DNA from: Polynucleobacter finlandensis
GTDB taxonomy: Bacteria > Pseudomonadota > Gammaproteobacteria > Burkholderiales > Burkholderiaceae
DNA: 64,000 bases
Direction of reading: 5' to 3'
NCBI RefSeq assembly: GCF_018881755.1
Contig: NZ_JACVPS010000005.1
Coordinates: 96,540 to 160,539, forward strand
Numbering within the stretch: position 1 is the first letter of the stretch; every line of letters starts with the position of its first letter. The position numbers and the translations under genes are program-made. This document shows positions 17,364 through 27,835 of this stretch, in pieces. The notes beneath the pieces were generated by a model. It had not been told where the DNA came from, made no database searches, and saw only the letters and a list, made by a program, of their open reading frames with translations.

Positions 17364-18665
17364 TTACAGAATTGCACGACGGAAGTCGGACAAGAGTTGC
17401 GCAACATGGACATTAAAGCGAGTAGCAAGCGCACCATCAATCACACGGTGATCAGCAGTTAACGACAATGGGCAGATCAAGCGTGGCACGAATTGCTTGC
17501 CATCCCAAACCGGCTTCATAGCAGCTTTGCTAACGCCTAAGATGGCTACCTCTGGAGCATTCACGATCGGCGAGAAGTAAGTACCACCAATGCCACCCAA
17601 TGAAGAAATGGTGAAGCTTGCACCTTGCATTTGATCGGGCTTAAGTTTGCCTTCACGTGCCAGCGCAGCTAAGTCAGAAGTTTCTTTGACAATTTCAAAG
17701 ATGCCTTTTTTGTCGACATCCTTAATGACCGGAACAACCAAACCAGTTGGCGTGTCGGCAGCAAAGCCAATATTAAAATATTTCTTGATCACCAAGTCAT
17801 CGCCATCGAGCGAGCTATTGAACTCAGGATATTTTTTCAGTGCTGCAACGGCGGCCTTCATGATGAACGCCAACATTGTGATCTTGACACCCCTCTTCTC
17901 ATTCTCTTTATTGGTGAGAACACGGAAAGCTTCTAAATCAGTAATATCTGCATCTTCGTGATACGTCACCGCCGGAATCATGACCCAGTTGCGACCCAAA
18001 TTGGCAGCAGTCAGTTTCTTAATCCGATTGAGTGGTTGACGCTCGATCTCACCAAACTTAGCAAAATCCACTTTTGGCCAAGGAATTAAATTCAAGCCGC
18101 CTAAGCTTCCACCAGATGCAGCGCCAGCATTACCGCCACCACTCATTGCAGCCTTTACATATGCCTGAACGTCATCTTGAGTAATACGGCCTTTTGGACC
18201 AGTTCCCTTGACTTGAGAAACTGTCACACCAAGTTCGCGCGCAAACTTGCGTACGGATGGACTTGCATGACTAACGTTGTCATCTACTGGAGGAGGTGTA
18301 TTGCTTACTGGTGGTGGAGGTGGAGCCAATTTAATCGGAGGCTCTACAGTAGGGGCTTTGGCTTGAGGCACGGCAGCGGCTACTGGAGCTGGGGCTGCCG
18401 CAGGAGCAGCAGCAGTAGATGAAGCGCCCTCTTCCAGCATGATCACTACCGAACCTTCGGAAAGTGAATCACCAATCTTGACCTTTACTTCTTTAACCAC
18501 ACCGGAGTGACTCGAAGGCACATCCATCGTCGCTTTGTCAGACTCCAACACAACGATTGACTGTTCTTTTTCAACGCTATCACCAACCTTAACCAAGACT
18601 TCGATCACAGGCACATCTTTGTAATCCCCAATATCGGGGACTTTAATTTCTATTATTTGGCTCAT
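17364..18665 (-). CDS. aceF: Pyruvate dehydrogenase E2, dihydrolipoyl acetyltransferase
   Basis: 433 residues. It has one lipoyl domain (ESDKATMDVPSS), an Ala/Pro-rich linker, the peripheral subunit-binding domain (SPSVRKFARELGV and GPKGRITQDDV) and the catalytic domain with ADHRVIDG near the C terminus. It moves the acetyl group from E1 to CoA. A single lipoyl domain on E2 fits with a further lipoyl domain being supplied on E3. It is 13 bases after aceE and nine bases before lpd. Confidence 0.97.
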   Translation of the reverse strand: MSQIIEIKVPDIGDYKDVPVIEVLVKVGDSVEKEQSIVVLESDKATMDVPSSHSGVVKEVKVKIGDSLSEGSVVIMLEEGASSTAAAPAAAPAPVAAAVPQAKAPTVEPPIKLAPPPPPVSNTPPPVDDNVSHASPSVRKFARELGVTVSQVKGTGPKGRITQDDVQAYVKAAMSGGGNAGAASGGSLGGLNLIPWPKVDFAKFGEIERQPLNRIKKLTAANLGRNWVMIPAVTYHEDADITDLEAFRVLTNKENEKRGVKITMLAFIMKAAVAALKKYPEFNSSLDGDDLVIKKYFNIGFAADTPTGLVVPVIKDVDKKGIFEIVKETSDLAALAREGKLKPDQMQGASFTISSLGGIGGTYFSPIVNAPEVAILGVSKAAMKPVWDGKQFVPRLICPLSLTADHRVIDGALATRFNVHVAQLLSDFRRAIL

Positions 18666-18678
18666 GTTCAGTCTCTTA

Positions 18679-21375
18679 TTAAACCGTCATTGGGTTAGGT
18701 TTAGTTGTATCGATGCCGTATTTCTTGATGGCTTCAGCTAGCTTTTGACGATCAAACTGTCCAGCGTCAGCTAAAGATCTCAAGGCAGTCAACACCACCC
18801 AGCGACGATCTACTTCAAAGAAGTCGCGCAATTTCTCGCGAGTATCAGAGCGACCAAAACCATCCGTTCCTAGAACTTCATAACGACGACCCATGTGCTG
18901 AATAGCTGGACGAATTTGTTCTGCAAACAAACGAACATAGTCAGTGGCGGCAATCACAGGACCTGTTGTGTCCTTCAAGCATTTTTCTACATGCGACAAG
19001 ACAGGTGCTGCAGCAGGATTGAGAAGATTGCTGCGATGAACGGCAGTCCAATCACGACCTAGCTCTGTAAAGCTTGGGCAGCCCCACAGATCAGAGGCAA
19101 CGCCCCAATCTTGATGCAACATCTGTGCTGCTTCAATGACTTCACGGAAGATCGTTCCAGAACCGAGCAATTGAACACGCAGTTTGGCATTGGCATCCCC
19201 TACTGATGTCAACTTGTACATCCCTTTAATAATGTCCTGTTCAGCACCCTTCGGCATGGCTGGATGGGCATAGTTCTCATTCATCAAGGTGATGTAGTAA
19301 TAAACGTCTTCTTGAACTTCTAGCATGCGACGCATGCCGTCCTGAATGACTACCGCTACTTCAAACGAGAAGGTTGGGTCATAGCTGATGCAGTTTGGAA
19401 CGGCAGCGCTCCATACTTGGCTATGGCCGTCTTCATGCTGCAAGCCTTCACCGTTCAGAGTGGTTCTACCTGCAGTACCGCCAAGCAAGAAACCACGACT
19501 ACGCATATCGCCAGCAGCCCATGCTAAATCGCCGATGCGTTGAAATCCGAACATGGAGTAGAAGATATAGAAAGGCAACATGGGAACGCCATGCGTAGAG
19601 TAAGCAGTAGCTGCAGCGATCCAATCGCACATACCACCAGCTTCATTAATGCCCTCTTGCAGAATTTGACCGTGCTTATCCTCTTTATAGAACATCAGTT
19701 GATCATGATCTTCTGGGGTGTAAAGCTGACCGAGTTGATTCCAAATGCCCAGTTGGCGGAACATGCCTTCCATACCAAAGGTGCGGGATTCATCTGGCAC
19801 AATCGGAACGACTCTCTTACCTAGGACTTTGTCACGCAAGATGGTATTGAGCATACGCACAAATGCCATCGTCGTAGAAATCTCACGCCCATCTGTGGTT
19901 GCCTCTAGCATTGGGGCAAACACTTCCAAAGCAGGAACCGGCAGACTCTCAGCCTTGGTGCGACGCTGCGGTAAATAACCGCCCAACTCTTGACGGCGTG
20001 CCTTCATGTAATCAAGCTCAGTGCTGCCATCAGCAAATTTCACTAATGGCATTTCTTCTAACTGATCATCTTTTACGGGGATTTCGAAACGATCGCGGAA
20101 GCGACGTACGTCATCGGCATTCATTTTTTTGGCTTGGTGAGCAATATTCATCGCCTCACCAGAACCACCCATACCGTAACCTTTAATAGTGTGAGCCAAA
20201 ATAACAGTAGGCTGATCTTGATGGTTTACGGCTGAGTGGAAAGCGGCATAGACTTTATGGGGATCATGACCACCACGGTTGAGCGCCCAAATCTCGTCAT
20301 CACTCCAGTCATTTACCAATGCTTTCAGTTCTGGAGTATTAAATACGATCTCACGAACATAAGCGCCGTTCTTAGCCTTCATTGTTTGGTATTGACCATC
20401 AACGATTTCGCCAAGGCGCTGCATCAAAATGCCCTTCTTGTCACGAGCAAACAAAGCATCCCACTGACCACCCCAAACTACTTTGATCACATTCCAACCA
20501 GCGCCACGGAACTCACCTTCAAGCTCTTGAATGATTTTTCCGTTGCCGCGTACAGGACCATCTAAGCGTTGCAAGTTGCAGTTAATAACAAATATGAGGT
20601 TATCGAGTTTTTCACGGCCAGCCATACCAATGGCGCCCAATGATTCAGGCTCATCTGTTTCGCCGTCACCCAAGAAGGCCCATACTTTGCGACCTTCTGC
20701 TTTGATAAAGCCGCGGTCTTGCATGTAGCGCATGAAACGGGCTTGATAAATTGCCATGATGGGGCCCAAGCCCATTGATACGGTTGGGAACTGCCAAAAA
20801 TCTGGCATCAACCATGGGTGCGGATAACTGGAGATTCCCTTGCCGCCAACTTCTTGACGGAAATTATTCAACTGCTCTTCGGCCAAGCGTCCCAACATGT
20901 ACGCACGAGCGTATACACCTGGAGCGGAGTGTCCTTGAACAAATATCAGATCGCCACCATGTTCAGGCGATGGTGCATGCCAGAAATGGTTAAAGCCAAC
21001 GTCATACAAAGTTGCTGCAGACTGGAAAGAAGAAATGTGGCCACCGACGTTGGTATCTTTATTGGCACGCAAGACCATGGCCATTGCGTTCCAACGAGTG
21101 TAAGAGCGAATCCGATGCTCAACGTTTTGATCACCTGGTAAGCGCGCTTGCTGCTCTACAGGGATGGTATTGATATAAGGCGTCTCAGCATGAAATGGCT
21201 GATTGACACCATTCACGCGAGCATGAGAAATTTGTTGATCTATTAAATAGGCTGCTCTTTCTGGTCCTTCAGCCTTGATAACGCCATCAAGGGCTTGTAA
21301 CCATTCTTGAGTCTCAGCAGGATCAGCATCCTGAGCGCTTGTCTTACCTAAAATTTGTTCTGGAACCGCTGCCAT
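18679..21375 (-). CDS. aceE: Pyruvate dehydrogenase E1, homodimeric type
   Basis: 898 residues, full length for the AceE type. The thiamine-diphosphate motif runs from GDGETDEPE to NCNLQRLDGPV (about residues 230-275). It decarboxylates pyruvate and acetylates the lipoyl groups of E2. It is the first gene of the operon and is divergent from a sensor kinase gene across a 193-base gap. The ribosome binding region GGAGGCAGGTT precedes the ATG. Confidence 0.97.
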   Translation of the reverse strand: MAAVPEQILGKTSAQDADPAETQEWLQALDGVIKAEGPERAAYLIDQQISHARVNGVNQPFHAETPYINTIPVEQQARLPGDQNVEHRIRSYTRWNAMAMVLRANKDTNVGGHISSFQSAATLYDVGFNHFWHAPSPEHGGDLIFVQGHSAPGVYARAYMLGRLAEEQLNNFRQEVGGKGISSYPHPWLMPDFWQFPTVSMGLGPIMAIYQARFMRYMQDRGFIKAEGRKVWAFLGDGETDEPESLGAIGMAGREKLDNLIFVINCNLQRLDGPVRGNGKIIQELEGEFRGAGWNVIKVVWGGQWDALFARDKKGILMQRLGEIVDGQYQTMKAKNGAYVREIVFNTPELKALVNDWSDDEIWALNRGGHDPHKVYAAFHSAVNHQDQPTVILAHTIKGYGMGGSGEAMNIAHQAKKMNADDVRRFRDRFEIPVKDDQLEEMPLVKFADGSTELDYMKARRQELGGYLPQRRTKAESLPVPALEVFAPMLEATTDGREISTTMAFVRMLNTILRDKVLGKRVVPIVPDESRTFGMEGMFRQLGIWNQLGQLYTPEDHDQLMFYKEDKHGQILQEGINEAGGMCDWIAAATAYSTHGVPMLPFYIFYSMFGFQRIGDLAWAAGDMRSRGFLLGGTAGRTTLNGEGLQHEDGHSQVWSAAVPNCISYDPTFSFEVAVVIQDGMRRMLEVQEDVYYYITLMNENYAHPAMPKGAEQDIIKGMYKLTSVGDANAKLRVQLLGSGTIFREVIEAAQMLHQDWGVASDLWGCPSFTELGRDWTAVHRSNLLNPAAAPVLSHVEKCLKDTTGPVIAATDYVRLFAEQIRPAIQHMGRRYEVLGTDGFGRSDTREKLRDFFEVDRRWVVLTALRSLADAGQFDRQKLAEAIKKYGIDTTKPNPMTV

Positions 21376-21463
21376 AACCTGCCTCCATGTGGAATACTGT
21401 TTTAACCGTTCACTGTATAGGCAACATTCTAAAAAGGTATATGGGTGTAAACAAGGAATTTTT

Positions 21464-21492
21464 CACATAATGATAGTATTTCTCATAATGTG
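21464..21492. promoter_or_regulatory. Dyad in the aceE / sensor kinase divergent promoter region
   Basis: CACATAATGA (21464-21473) and TCATAATGTG (21483-21492) form an inverted repeat matching at nine of ten positions with a nine-base spacer. It lies 89 bases upstream of aceE and 77 bases upstream of the sensor kinase. The AT-rich setting and dyad symmetry suggest an operator shared by both genes. It does not match the PdhR consensus. The binding protein is unknown; the adjacent LuxR-type regulator is one possibility. Confidence 0.4.
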
Positions 21493-21568
21493 GTAATTTA
21501 TTGCAATGCATCTAAATCATTGAAAAACATAGAAATTTAGCTCTAATAGGGCAAAATAGCGAAATTCC

Positions 21569-24091
21569 ATGAAATTCAAGCGTTTTTCGATCTGGCTACT
21601 CAGCCCAAGCAAATGGCTCCGCAAAATACGGGGGTTTAGGCTTGTTTACACCCCACTGCTAGCAATTGTGATCTTTACGGCGGTGATGGGAGTTATTTTG
21701 GGGACACTCCAACTGCAGGAAAAAACCCAACAAGAATCCTCTTTATTTAGAGAGCTCTCATTTGCAAAGCAGCGTATTCAACTGCGCTTTTTGAATAACA
21801 CCGAGTTGCTCATTTCCATTGGTAGAGATTTAGCTGCCAGTACGGATCAGGCAAAGTTACGTGCAAGCGCACTAGATCAAGCTGAAAATTTAGTACTCGG
21901 AAATCATGAAATTTCACAAATCATCTGGCTCAATGAGAATAATGCGCGCCAATGGGCGATGCCACAATCAGGCGGTCAACCCGATTGGTATCAAAAAACT
22001 GAGGGTGGCCCGCTCATCCATGAGGCACTTAGAAAAACAATCGAATTAAGTAAGCTGGCTAATCGCCCTGCATTCAGTCAATTCATCACACTCAATCTTG
22101 CTAGTGACGAACCATTAGCAAAAGAAAGAAGAACTGTTTTCTGGCAGGTGGTGCCAACGAGAAATGGTGGTGAGATTACTGGGGTACTGGCCGCACTCTA
22201 TACAGCGCAAGGTGTACTAGATGTCATCCCTGGCGAACTCAAAAGTCAATATCGCTTCACACTACTAACTGATAACGAGAAGATGTTGGCGATTTCTTCG
22301 GATCGAGATACCCCCAAGCGTTCATTTAGCAATCAAACTAGCTTGGATATCGGCGTATTGAGCCCCAATCTCGTGTTGCGTATTGATACTTTCCCGCCAC
22401 CAACAAACCTCACATTCAGAATGCTGATTGGGGTTGTACTAGGTTTAAGCGCATTTGTGATTTGGAGTTTGTGGTCAGTTCTAAAACAAATGCAAGTGCG
22501 CCAAGAAGCAGAAGCCAATCTTCGTACTGAAACCAACTTTCGAAGCGCGATGGAGAATTCGACTCCAGTAGGTATACGAGCCCACGATATGGAAAAAAGA
22601 ATTACCTACGTGAATCGTGCTTTTTGCGAGATGACGGGTTGGTCAGCAAAAGAGCTGATTGGGCTTAAGCCCCCTTTCCCCTTCTGGCCTGAAGGCAGAA
22701 AAGATGAGTTGACCGATAAAATGAATCGCGCTCTAGACCTCAAGACCGCTTCAAGCATGAAGGGTGGAATAGAGGGAGGAGTCTTGCGTCGTGATGGATC
22801 ACAAATTCAGACGCGGACCTTCATTGCGCCGCTCATTAATGAAAAAGGCAGTCAAACCGGATGGGTGACGTCCTTAATTGATATCTCTGAGCCTAGGAAG
22901 ATTCGTGAAGAATTGGCTGCTTCTCAAGAACGTTTTGTTACCGTGCTGGAAGGACTTGATGCCTCTGTTTCTGTGATCTCGATTGAAACTGGTGAGCTAC
23001 TATTTGCCAATCGCTTCTACCGTGAACGCTTTGGCGATAATCCAATAGGGCATCTCGATTTAGCCGGCGGCGAAATAGCGCATAGCACCATGCAGATGAT
23101 TGCGGAAGAGTTACAAGATGGCAATCCTGGAATTCCGCCCTCATCGCTCTATCAAGAGTCAGAGTCGGAAGATGTCCAGCTTACGGAAAACGGCATCAAG
23201 TGGTATGAGGTTCGGCGTCGCTTCATTCCTTGGGTGGATGGCCATTTAGCACAACTCTTAATTGCAACCGATATCACACTTCGTAAAGCGTCTGATGATC
23301 TTAGTCGTCAGCAAGAAGAGCGCATGCAATTCACGAGTCGTTTGACAACGATGGGTGAGATGGCCTCATCACTCGCGCATGAATTAAATCAACCCCTTTC
23401 AGCAATCTCTAATTACTGCATGGGTGTTGCTAAACGTCTGAAGGCGCAAGCTGATCCTGAAATTAGTAAAGAAATATTGCCAGCACTTGAAAAAGCAGCA
23501 GAGCAAGCAGTTCGTGCGGGTACTATCATTCAACGCATTCGGGGCTTTGTAAAACGCAGTGAGCCTGTTCGTAAATCATGCTCTATTGGCGACATCATTA
23601 ATGATGCAGTTGGTCTAGTAGAAATTGAAGCCCACCGACATCGCTTAAATATCACCTCCCATGTGGACGAAAATCTTCCCAACGTAGACCTTGATCCTGT
23701 CTTGATTCTGCAAGTCTTGGTCAACCTCCTCAAAAACTCTTTAGATAGCCTGCGCGATGTTTACCCCCTATCCTCCCGGTGGTCGGCCCCGCCGGTCAAA
23801 ATATCGGCCGATCTAGAAACCAGCACCTTCCCAGCCATGCTCCGGATCCAGGTAACCGATGCTGGCGCTGGGATTGCGGAATCCGTCACCCAGCGGATGT
23901 TTGAGCCCTTTTTCAGCACCAAGGCTGATGGCATGGGAATGGGCCTGAATATTTGCCGCTCAATCATTGAATCCCACCATGGTCGGCTTTGGGCCAAAAA
24001 TCACATGGATCCAGAACATACCAAGTTGGTTGGCTGCACCTTTACAATATTGATACCCCTAGAATCACCCGATTCCAAGGCAGCTGTTTAA
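21569..24091 (+). CDS. Membrane sensor histidine kinase with PAS domains
   Basis: 840 residues. A membrane segment at about 26-48, a periplasmic sensor of about 230 residues, and a second membrane segment at about 283-305 are followed by two PAS-like regions (about 320-440 and 455-570). The H-box is SLAHELNQPLS with the phosphorylated H604, then the N-box NLLKNSLDSL and the G-boxes DAGAGI and GMGMGLNICRSI. The kinase core is of the FixL/TtrS/DctB type. It is followed 33 bases later by its response regulator. The ligand is unknown; the position beside aceE hints at carbon or redox sensing, but this is only context. Confidence 0.9.
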   Translation: MKFKRFSIWLLSPSKWLRKIRGFRLVYTPLLAIVIFTAVMGVILGTLQLQEKTQQESSLFRELSFAKQRIQLRFLNNTELLISIGRDLAASTDQAKLRASALDQAENLVLGNHEISQIIWLNENNARQWAMPQSGGQPDWYQKTEGGPLIHEALRKTIELSKLANRPAFSQFITLNLASDEPLAKERRTVFWQVVPTRNGGEITGVLAALYTAQGVLDVIPGELKSQYRFTLLTDNEKMLAISSDRDTPKRSFSNQTSLDIGVLSPNLVLRIDTFPPPTNLTFRMLIGVVLGLSAFVIWSLWSVLKQMQVRQEAEANLRTETNFRSAMENSTPVGIRAHDMEKRITYVNRAFCEMTGWSAKELIGLKPPFPFWPEGRKDELTDKMNRALDLKTASSMKGGIEGGVLRRDGSQIQTRTFIAPLINEKGSQTGWVTSLIDISEPRKIREELAASQERFVTVLEGLDASVSVISIETGELLFANRFYRERFGDNPIGHLDLAGGEIAHSTMQMIAEELQDGNPGIPPSSLYQESESEDVQLTENGIKWYEVRRRFIPWVDGHLAQLLIATDITLRKASDDLSRQQEERMQFTSRLTTMGEMASSLAHELNQPLSAISNYCMGVAKRLKAQADPEISKEILPALEKAAEQAVRAGTIIQRIRGFVKRSEPVRKSCSIGDIINDAVGLVEIEAHRHRLNITSHVDENLPNVDLDPVLILQVLVNLLKNSLDSLRDVYPLSSRWSAPPVKISADLETSTFPAMLRIQVTDAGAGIAESVTQRMFEPFFSTKADGMGMGLNICRSIIESHHGRLWAKNHMDPEHTKLVGCTFTILIPLESPDSKAAV

Positions 24092-24124
24092 CTACCGTTT
24101 TAAGGCTTACGCGCGAGATCCCAT

Positions 24125-24772
24125 ATGAATATCAGCACAGCGACAAAACCAAACCAAGCCGAAGTAGTCTACGTCGTAGATGACGATGAAGCTGTGAGAG
24201 ATTCCCTTACATGGCTGTTAGAGAGCAATGGCTATGTCGTTCGCTGTCACGCTAGTGCGGAACGCTTCCTCCAATCATTACAAAGTACTGATAAGTCCAC
24301 CATCTCCTGCGCAATTTTGGATGTGCGTATGCCAGGAATGTCCGGCCTAGAGCTTCAAGAGCGTTTGCTCAGTGAACATGTACCAATGCCAGTTGCATTC
24401 ATTACTGGTCATGGCGATGTCTCTATGGCGGTATCTACCATGAAACGTGGTGCAGTAGATTTTATTGAAAAGCCATTTAAAGAAAATGACTTGTGTGGCT
24501 TAGTGGATCGCATGCTTGCAAAAGCCCGTATCGATTATTCACAAGCAAGTCAACGCAAGATTACCCAAAGTCTATTAAGCAAGCTCACTGGACGTGAGCG
24601 CCAGGTCCTTGAAAGAATTGTTGCTGGACGCTTAAACAAACAAATCGCCGATGATCTCGGTATCTCCATTAAAACGGTTGAAGCGCATCGCGCCAACATC
24701 ATGGAGAAGCTGAATGTCAATACGGTCGCTGACTTGCTCCGCTTAGCGCTATCAGATCCTCAACCTAACTGA
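24125..24772 (+). CDS. Response regulator, FixJ/NarL-like with LuxR-type DNA-binding domain
   Basis: 215 residues. The receiver domain has the acidic pocket VVDDDE, the phosphoacceptor D66 in [11 protein letters not shown], the switch threonine in FITGHGD and the lysine in EKPFKE. The C-terminal domain is a LuxR helix-turn-helix ([15 protein letters not shown] to [16 protein letters not shown]). It is the cognate partner of the preceding kinase. A shared promoter region with aceE makes that operon a candidate target. Confidence 0.92.
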   Translation: MNISTATKPNQAEVVYVVDDDEAVRDSLTWLLESNGYVVRCHASAERFLQSLQSTDKSTISCAILDVRMPGMSGLELQERLLSEHVPMPVAFITGHGDVSMAVSTMKRGAVDFIEKPFKENDLCGLVDRMLAKARIDYSQASQRKITQSLLSKLTGRERQVLERIVAGRLNKQIADDLGISIKTVEAHRANIMEKLNVNTVADLLRLALSDPQPN

Positions 24773-24788
24773 TTACTTGTCTACAGTT

Positions 24789-25643
24789 ATGCCTGCGCAA
24801 CTCCTTGACGGTAACCTCCTCTCTAAGAAACTTCGAGCAGAGATTGCGGCTCGCGGAGCTATTGTTACCGCAAAAGGCGTCAGACCTGGTCTTGCCGTCA
24901 TTGTGGTTGGCGATAATCCCGCTAGTCAGGTATATGTTCGCAACAAAGTAAAGGCCTGTGAAGATGTTGGCTTTCATTCTGTTTTAGAACGCTATGCAGT
25001 CGAGTTAGGCGAAGAAGAATTGCTTGCTCGCATTGCAACGCTGAATGCTGATCCCGCTATTCATGGCATCTTGGTCCAGTTGCCACTGCCAGAACATATT
25101 GCCTCTGAGCGCGTACTCGAAGCCATTGCCCCTGAAAAAGATGTTGATGGTTTTCACGTTGCCAATGCTGGTGCCTTGATGGTTGGCCATCCAGAATTCA
25201 AACCATGCACCCCTTACGGCTGCATGAAGATGCTTGAAAGCATTGATTACCCAATACGTGGTGCTCGCGCGGTGATTGTTGGCGCTTCCAATATTGTTGG
25301 TAAACCCATGGCGATGTTGTTATTGCAGGCTGGTGCAACAGTTACCATTTGCAATAGCAAAACCCGTGACTTAGCGCACCACACTAAAGATGCAGATATT
25401 TTGGTAGTCGCTACCGGTAAACCCAGGATGATTAGTGGCGACATGATCAAAACTGGCGCGGTTGTCATTGATGTGGGCATCAATCGCCTGCCTGATGGGA
25501 AGCTATGTGGCGATGTGGATTTTGATACAGCTAAATATATCGCCGGTTGGATTACGCCAGTTCCTGGTGGCGTCGGTCCGATGACCATCACCATGCTCCT
25601 CATGAACACCCTCGAGGCAGCTGAAAAAGCAGCAAAAAAGTAG
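24789..25643 (+). CDS. folD: Methylenetetrahydrofolate dehydrogenase/cyclohydrolase
   Basis: 284 residues from the ATG at 24789; an in-frame TTG four codons earlier is less likely. It interconverts methylene-, methenyl- and formyl-tetrahydrofolate with NADP. Motifs are [13 protein letters not shown] with the catalytic lysine, VQLPLPEHI, the NADP-binding [15 protein letters not shown] and [14 protein letters not shown] near the C terminus. It follows the response regulator gene by 16 bases. Confidence 0.97.
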   Translation: MPAQLLDGNLLSKKLRAEIAARGAIVTAKGVRPGLAVIVVGDNPASQVYVRNKVKACEDVGFHSVLERYAVELGEEELLARIATLNADPAIHGILVQLPLPEHIASERVLEAIAPEKDVDGFHVANAGALMVGHPEFKPCTPYGCMKMLESIDYPIRGARAVIVGASNIVGKPMAMLLLQAGATVTICNSKTRDLAHHTKDADILVVATGKPRMISGDMIKTGAVVIDVGINRLPDGKLCGDVDFDTAKYIAGWITPVPGGVGPMTITMLLMNTLEAAEKAAKK

Positions 25644-25697
25644 CTCAGCGCTAAGGGTCATTTAGCAAGATTGGCTGCATTACAGTAAGCTAGAGGG

Positions 25698-27794
25698 ATG
25701 ACTATTTTTACTCCATCCCACCCGCTTCAAAATCCACTGATTACATTTGGCCGCGGCATTCCTGCTTATGCCGAAGTAAAGCCTGAGCATATTGATTCGG
25801 CAATTTCCTATTTATTGAAAGCAGCAGAAGCAGCTGTTGATAAAGCCACTGATGCCAATACCCCTTGCACTTGGGATGCCTTAGCTGAACCGCTGGAGGA
25901 TGCCACTGAATCCTTAGGTAGATCATGGAGCGTCATCTCCCATTTAAATAGTGTGGCGGATACACCGGAGTTACGAGCTGCCTATGGCGAGATGCTGCCG
26001 CAGGTCACAGCATTCTTTTCCAGTTTGAGCCAGAACTTAGCGCTCTACGAAAAATTTAAAGTGATTCAAAGTAGTTCTGAATTTTCCAAGCTTGGCATGG
26101 CACAGAAAAAAGTCATCGAAAACGCCTTGCGCGATTTTCGTTTGGGCGGTGCCGAGCTTACTGATGCACAGAAACCCCGCTTCGCCCAAATCCAAGATGA
26201 GCAAGCCATTCTTGGTAAAGCATTTTCCGATCATGTCTTAGATGCTACTGATGGCTTTGTTCATCTCATCACAGATGAGGCAGAGCTAGCGGGATTACCA
26301 GAGGATGCGATTGCCGCTGCAGCAGATACCGCTAAGCAGACGAATCTAGAGGGCTGGGCATTTACTTTGCACTTCCCTTCTTACTATCCCGTAATGCAGT
26401 ACTCAGAAAATCGTGCCTTACGTCAATTGATGTACCAGGCCTACGTGACCCGCGCCTCTGAATTAGCCCCCCAATTTACCAATGGCAAGTTAGAGTGGGA
26501 TAACACCGAGAATATGTTGGCACAACTGCGACTGCGCGATGAAGAAGCCCGCATGCTGGGCTTTGCAAACTACGCTGCACTGAGCATAGCGCCAAAGATG
26601 GCCAATACTGTTTCTGAAGTGGATCAGTTCTTGGGTGATATCGCCAAGAAATCTAAACCGTTTGCCCAACAGGATTGGGATGAATTGCAAGCTTTTGCAA
26701 ATACTGAACTGCAGCCTTGGGATATTCCGTATTACTCAGAAAAACTCAAGCAAGCGCGTTACTCTTTTTCTGAAAATGAACTCAAGCAATACTTTCCATT
26801 GCCTAAAGTGCTAGAAGGTTTGTTTGGAGTCATTCAGACACTCTTTGGGGTCAAGATTCATCAAGCTGATTTACCAACTTGGCATGCTGATGTCCAGTCC
26901 TTCTCAGTCAGTAATGAGGATGGGCAAATTGTTGCCTATTTTTACTTGGATCCCTATGCACGACCCGGCAAACGTGGCGGCGCTTGGATGGACGATGCGA
27001 GAGGTAGACGAGAGCTTGCCAATGGTGAGATTCAGATTCCGGTGGCTTACTTGGTTTGTAACTTTGCCCCACCAGTTAAAGTAGATGGGCAATTACGTCA
27101 GCCTACTATTACACATGATGATGTCATCACCCTCTTTCACGAAAGTGGTCATGGCCTCCATCACCTCTTAACTCAAGTTGGCGCCTTAGGAGTCTCTGGC
27201 ATCAATGGGGTCGAATGGGATGCCGTTGAATTACCAAGTCAATTCATGGAAAACTTCTGCTGGGAATGGGAAGTCTTAGAAAAAATGACGGCTCATGCAG
27301 AAACTGGTAAGCCTTTGCCTAAGGCCTTGTTTGACAAAATGTTGGCAGCGAAGAACTTCCAAAATGGCTTAGGCACACTACGTCAAATTGTGATGTCATT
27401 AACGGATTGGCGATTGCACTCCACTTTTGATGTCACTATGGCAAAAGGTGAAGCTGTGCTCGAACTCTCTAGAAACACCGCTACAGAATTTAATATCATT
27501 CCCCAACCAGAAATCTCTCGTTGGATTAATTCCTTTAGCCATATCTTTGCTGGTGGCTATGCGGCGGGCTACTACAGTTATAAATGGGCTGAAGTACTTT
27601 CAGCTGATGCTTATTCAGCATTTGAAGAAGCAGCGAAACTGAACGGTAGCGTACTAGACCAGCAAACTGGCAAACGCTATCGCCAAGAAATTCTAGAAGT
27701 TGGTGGTAGCCGCCCTGCTGCTGAATCATTCAAGGCATTTCGGGGGCGCGAACCTAGTATTGATGCGCTATTGCGTCATGGTGGCTTAGCTTAA
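25698..27794 (+). CDS. prlC: Oligopeptidase A, M3-family zinc metallopeptidase
   Basis: 698 residues, typical of PrlC. The zinc motif HESGH is at 481-485 (LFHESGHGLHHLL). It is a cytoplasmic enzyme that degrades short peptides, including cleaved signal peptides. AGAGGG precedes the ATG. It is the last plus-strand gene before a convergent HD-GYP gene. Confidence 0.96.
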   Translation: MTIFTPSHPLQNPLITFGRGIPAYAEVKPEHIDSAISYLLKAAEAAVDKATDANTPCTWDALAEPLEDATESLGRSWSVISHLNSVADTPELRAAYGEMLPQVTAFFSSLSQNLALYEKFKVIQSSSEFSKLGMAQKKVIENALRDFRLGGAELTDAQKPRFAQIQDEQAILGKAFSDHVLDATDGFVHLITDEAELAGLPEDAIAAAADTAKQTNLEGWAFTLHFPSYYPVMQYSENRALRQLMYQAYVTRASELAPQFTNGKLEWDNTENMLAQLRLRDEEARMLGFANYAALSIAPKMANTVSEVDQFLGDIAKKSKPFAQQDWDELQAFANTELQPWDIPYYSEKLKQARYSFSENELKQYFPLPKVLEGLFGVIQTLFGVKIHQADLPTWHADVQSFSVSNEDGQIVAYFYLDPYARPGKRGGAWMDDARGRRELANGEIQIPVAYLVCNFAPPVKVDGQLRQPTITHDDVITLFHESGHGLHHLLTQVGALGVSGINGVEWDAVELPSQFMENFCWEWEVLEKMTAHAETGKPLPKALFDKMLAAKNFQNGLGTLRQIVMSLTDWRLHSTFDVTMAKGEAVLELSRNTATEFNIIPQPEISRWINSFSHIFAGGYAAGYYSYKWAEVLSADAYSAFEEAAKLNGSVLDQQTGKRYRQEILEVGGSRPAAESFKAFRGREPSIDALLRHGGLA

Positions 27795-27818
27795 TCATTG
27801 AATATAAGAGGCGGCTAA

Positions 27819-27835
27819 CGACCCAAAGCGGACGT
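27819..27835. repeat. Dispersed intergenic motif, copy 1
   Basis: CGACCCAAAGCGGACGT lies in the 41-base gap between prlC and the convergent HD-GYP gene. It is the cleanest copy of a short degenerate sequence also seen at 29353, 50155, 52567 and 53161. Function unknown. Confidence 0.5.
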
